Positions 60,368 through 64,000 of a stretch of DNA of 64,000 nt are shown here, in pieces (the first letter of the stretch is position 1; each line of letters opens with the position of its first letter). The translations under genes were made by a program, and so were the position numbers. The stretch covers positions 310,001 through 374,000 of the forward strand of contig JAVTVJ010001249.1 in the NCBI GenBank assembly GCA_034509425.1. Reading direction: 5' to 3'. The DNA comes from Eopsaltria australis. Its lineage: Eukaryota > Chordata > Aves > Passeriformes > Petroicidae. Under the pieces are notes generated by a model, which ran no database searches, had not been told where the DNA came from, and was given only the letters and a program-made list of their open reading frames with translations.

Positions 60368-63300
60368 CTTTTCTAATTCTCAGATCTTCTCTGGGTTTTG
60401 GGTTGTTTTTCCTTTTTTTTTTTCCTGGTGTGGTAGTGATGGTGATGAGGCTTTTTAACAGATCTGCAAATTGGTAGAAGGCCCCTTGTTAAAGAAATTA
60501 ATTAAAATATTCTAGGAATGGCTTACATAAGTAATTACCAAGTTAAAATACAACACGCATGGTTTGACTGAAAATATAACCTGGGGAACAGATGCCCCAA
60601 GAGACAGAGGACTGAATAAAGAAATTTTAAAAAAAACCTCAAATACAGAGTTAAGAAAACAAAAGAAGCATGCAGATGTGAACAAAAGAGAGAAGACAAT
60701 GGGAAAAGATTCAGACATGAAGATTTTCAAAGACAGAAGAATTTCAGGGTCCTCAACATTTTAGCATTTATAAATATTAATCGTTCCTGCATTCTCAAGC
60801 ATTTTGCCAAAATGGTGCACATCCATCCTTGTAAAGTTACATTCATAGGCAAGAACATCTTAATAAACACAAAATTGAAAAAGCATATTTCCCCTTAGAA
60901 GTTTTGTGATAAACCCCCAGTAATCATGCATTACATGCAGGACACAGGATCTGGCTGCAGGGAGAGAAACATTCATACATTTTTTTGATTTCTTTATGAC
61001 ACTAAATTCTGAGCAGGCATATTGACCAAAAAAGACCTATCTCAAGCGGAGAATGGGAAATTGAGATAGGTGAAGATGTACTATACTTAAAATTATCTTC
61101 CCTGTGTACAGCTGGGAAAAATGAGCTGCATGAGGGAATCCATACCACTTGAAATTATCCAGTACAAAGGAGCAGTCCTGTGATTTGCTCCATTGAGATA
61201 CATGATCTCAGGAGGATCTGAAACACTGCAGCAGGCTGGGGAAAAGAGTATATCAGAGCCTTGTAGGGATCAGAAGCAAAATCATTCTGCTGCCATGTGT
61301 CTGGACTGATGTGGCACTTGACATATTTGCACATCTTATAAAATCTTAGAACAGCCACAAGAGAGGGACAGACTAGCTTGTGTTGAGGTCTATATGAAAG
61401 GATCAGGTTTTCATTCCCACAGTTTCTGAGTGATCTTTAGCAAGTTGTTACGTCTTGCTGTGCCTGTTTTCTCAGTTTTCAAATGCAGCTAATACTTTCA
61501 AAGGTCATAAATTTTGTAAAGTTGGAAGCATGAATAGTTGTATTAATGCTCAATAACTATAAGAAAATACAGAAATTTTATCAAGCTGTAGCTGTGTCTT
61601 CTGACAATGCTGAGTTCAAGTAGCATGGTCATAATTTTTGTTTGAGACCTGGAAGAATATAAAAAGGATGCAACACTCAAGCTAAATGAGCCTGCCTAGG
61701 CAGAGTGATACTGATATTTCCACATTCTGTATGGACATGCCTGGGCAAGGGATAATGATTCGTGCCACAAGACAGATAGAAGAAATCCTGCTACTTACTA
61801 GGCAGCACCCAGACTAAAACAGGCATGATAAAATCTGCATGACACCACCCTTCACTTCCATTAGGCAAACTCTGTCCCAGAAGGACTATAAATTGGGCCT
61901 TACTGCTCACAACACTTAAATGAACAGCATGTTTCCTTATGACAAATATGGAATGGCACAGCTCAGAATTCAGCCTTCAGTTCCTTTTAATGATCACAGT
62001 GTTACATGTAAGTCCAAAATGAAATTACTATTTCAGTTGCATTATTAATTAATGAGGTAGTTATTTTCCAGCAGCCCTATGCATTTGAAAGTAGTGCAGC
62101 TACATGCTATAGGCAATTGTTGGAATACCTGAACAGGGTAGAAGAAAGCATAGCTATTACAATAAAGGAGCATGTTTCTGATACCATGCTTTGCTTTCTT
62201 CCTCCTTCACTTGCAAGAGAAAGTTTATTATAGGTGATGTAAATTGCAAGCACCCTAAGCTGAAAAAACCTACAGAGGATCTCCTTTTGCTCCTAGCTAT
62301 TGAGAAATGGTAGACAGTAAGGTATTAATATCTTCACTTACTCATTTTGTCCCTGGAGCTAACCTTCTAAATAAAAAAGAGGAAAGACCTGTAGGGAAAC
62401 TGCTCCTTCTGTTATGCCTGGCCATACACAAGATCCCTCAAAATGTAAAGCTGTGCATGGAAGTATAAGCCTTCTGTCTAGCATCCCACTGACTCCTACC
62501 TCCAAGATTTCTCATGGCAGCTGGAACACATGTCCTGTGAGACATGGACTTAAATCAGGAAAGCCTGTCCTTCGTGTGTGCATCAGCAAGAGCAGACAGC
62601 TCTGTCAGTAGTGTTACTATGCCCATGGTGAAATTTGCCAGCAAGAACACGCAGGCCAAAGTGCAGCCTTTATCTTTGCACCTGGATAGCTACAAAGGGA
62701 TTTTCTGAGGCACCAGGGCTGTTCCTCTATTCATGTTCTACAAGTTCTCCAAGCTATTTCTTATTTGATTCATGCCAATGGTTCAAAAGGCTTATCAGAC
62801 AATAATAAAAATAAATTACAAAATGCTTATCTCATTGCTTGGATTTTAGAGTGCCACATAAACTTGTGAAGACAGATACTTGTTCTACTTGGTTATCTTG
62901 TGCTCCATGTTCTAATTTACTTTTTACAAAAGAGGAAATGAGTTTAATACATTTGCTGCACACTGCAAAAGTTGGTGGTGGAATCAAGCAAAGACTGTTG
63001 TTAGTAAAAATCCTAAACTTCTTGTTTTCATGCAACTCATAGTTAACACTGTCCAAATAAGTGTATTCACTCTCTCTGAATGGAGAGAGTTGCTGATATT
63101 TTACAGATATAGGTTCCCCAAGAAGACAAAAAAGGGCAAGTATTAAGTTTTTCCACATTAAGATAAAGAAATGTGACTTGGTAATGGGTGGTTTGGGTTT
63201 CCTGTACAAGAATTGTACTTCAGCTTGGATTTGGACTTACCAAAAAAGAAGAGAAAAGGAAGAAAAATACACTTAATATACAGACACAAAACTACTTTTA

Positions 63301-64000
63301 CCAAAGGCTGATATCTTGAAACAGAAACTATGTAAAACTAAATAGATCTTTAATAAATTAAAAACAGATTAAATAATATAGTCTTGTTTTATTGGTTGTA
63401 TTAGAAGAAAGAAACAAGGAAGTCAACTGTAATTTATACTGAAACTTCCTCCACACATGTGCCTTGGTACACAGGCAAGGAACAGGCACTATGTTTGTCA
63501 CATTCAGAAACCTTATGATTTTAATCTAACATTTAGACTGGCTCTGCTGATGCTCACCTGTCACTACAGCTTCAACTACAATAAAGTCATACTAGTTACT
63601 GCTCCTGAGACACAAATTCAGGAAGAACTCTTTATTAAATTTTCCTTTCTTACTTCATAACATCATTTTAGAAGGAGTCAGTCTAAAGAGTATGATCTAC
63701 AACAGTTTATTGACAAAGCATACTAGGATGGAAAAGAATGCTCTGAGCAACCAGTTAGAAGTAACAAAATCAAGTATAGCATCAAGAAATTACCTTACTC
63801 AGATAGGCAAGGCTTGTATGGAACATGAAGCTCTTCCTTCATCTTCCAGTTGTATGTAAGTTCTTGAGTTGTGCTGCAAACCACCAGGTCACCTTTCTCA
63901 TCTGAACTACCATCTGGCTCTCTGAACAAACCGATCAGTCTCCTTCAGGATGCATAAGCATCAGATTTTATAAGAATCCCCTCCTCCCCTCCTCAAAAGT
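60368..64000. other. Upstream flank of the SLC16-family gene
   Basis: No firm gene. The 5' UTR of the SLC16-family gene should begin here, but no TSS or CpG-rich promoter is visible. A weak candidate terminal exon of another - strand gene is at 63797-63930 (see findings). Confidence 0.5.

Noticed and set aside
62832..63209. 125-codon - strand frame as a secreted protein (hydrophobic start)
   Set aside because: TTG start, no known relative, no splice or signal context; likely chance.
1..64000. tRNA, rRNA or CRISPR-like arrays
   Set aside because: No cloverleaf-type A/B boxes, no rRNA segments and no spaced direct repeats were seen; the only short tandem repeats are microsatellites and two small duplications.
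60368..64000. 5' end of ERMP1, the expected neighbour in human
   Set aside because: No exon with ERMP1-like sequence was recognised on the + strand; if present it lies beyond the window.

Overview
The window is vertebrate nuclear DNA, almost certainly from a bird. The evidence is intron-split genes with GT/AG junctions, abundant CR1 LINE fragments of several ages in both orientations, and LTRs of the type common in avian genomes. The gene order KIAA2026(BRD10)–MLANA matches the human 9p24 neighbourhood, which is Z-linked in birds; placing this window on Z is an inference. No prokaryotic, plasmid or CRISPR features are present.

Layout. Positions 1–28.7 kb hold the 3' part of KIAA2026/BRD10 on the + strand. 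Three short coding exons (3641–3730, 15706–15821, 22167–22354) lead to a very large last exon (coding to 28111) with a poly(A) signal at 28666. The bromodomain end of the gene lies to the left of the window. Its introns carry a CR1 fragment (12.1–12.7 kb), a long decayed CR1 (17.0–19.7 kb), a long avian LTR (22.6–23.6 kb) and two hairpin-forming inverted repeats near 11.4–11.6 kb. Positions 28.7–39.9 kb are a gene-poor intergenic block between convergent genes. Positions 40.1–46.9 kb hold a complete MLANA (melan-A) on the - strand, with four coding exons, 113 aa and a probable non-coding first exon carrying a small upstream ORF; a solo LTR sits in one intron. Positions 47–52.4 kb are intergenic and rich in CR1. 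Positions 52.4–60.4 kb hold a complete - strand SLC16-family (monocarboxylate-transporter-like) gene with four coding exons and 452 aa. Positions 60.4–64.0 kb are its upstream flank, with a weak candidate terminal exon of another - strand gene at the right edge.

The three genes are not an operon and do unrelated jobs: chromatin-associated nuclear protein, melanosome membrane protein, plasma-membrane solute carrier. MLANA and the SLC16 gene are co-oriented; KIAA2026 converges on them. All three exon models were built by matching splice sites and intron phases by eye; every junction keeps the frame. The most notable points are the SLC16-family gene beside MLANA, which is absent from this position in human as I know the locus; the MLANA upstream ORF; and a well-spliced-looking, stop-containing candidate exon with a perfect hairpin inside the large KIAA2026 intron. 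I found no clear evidence of a wholly new biological system.
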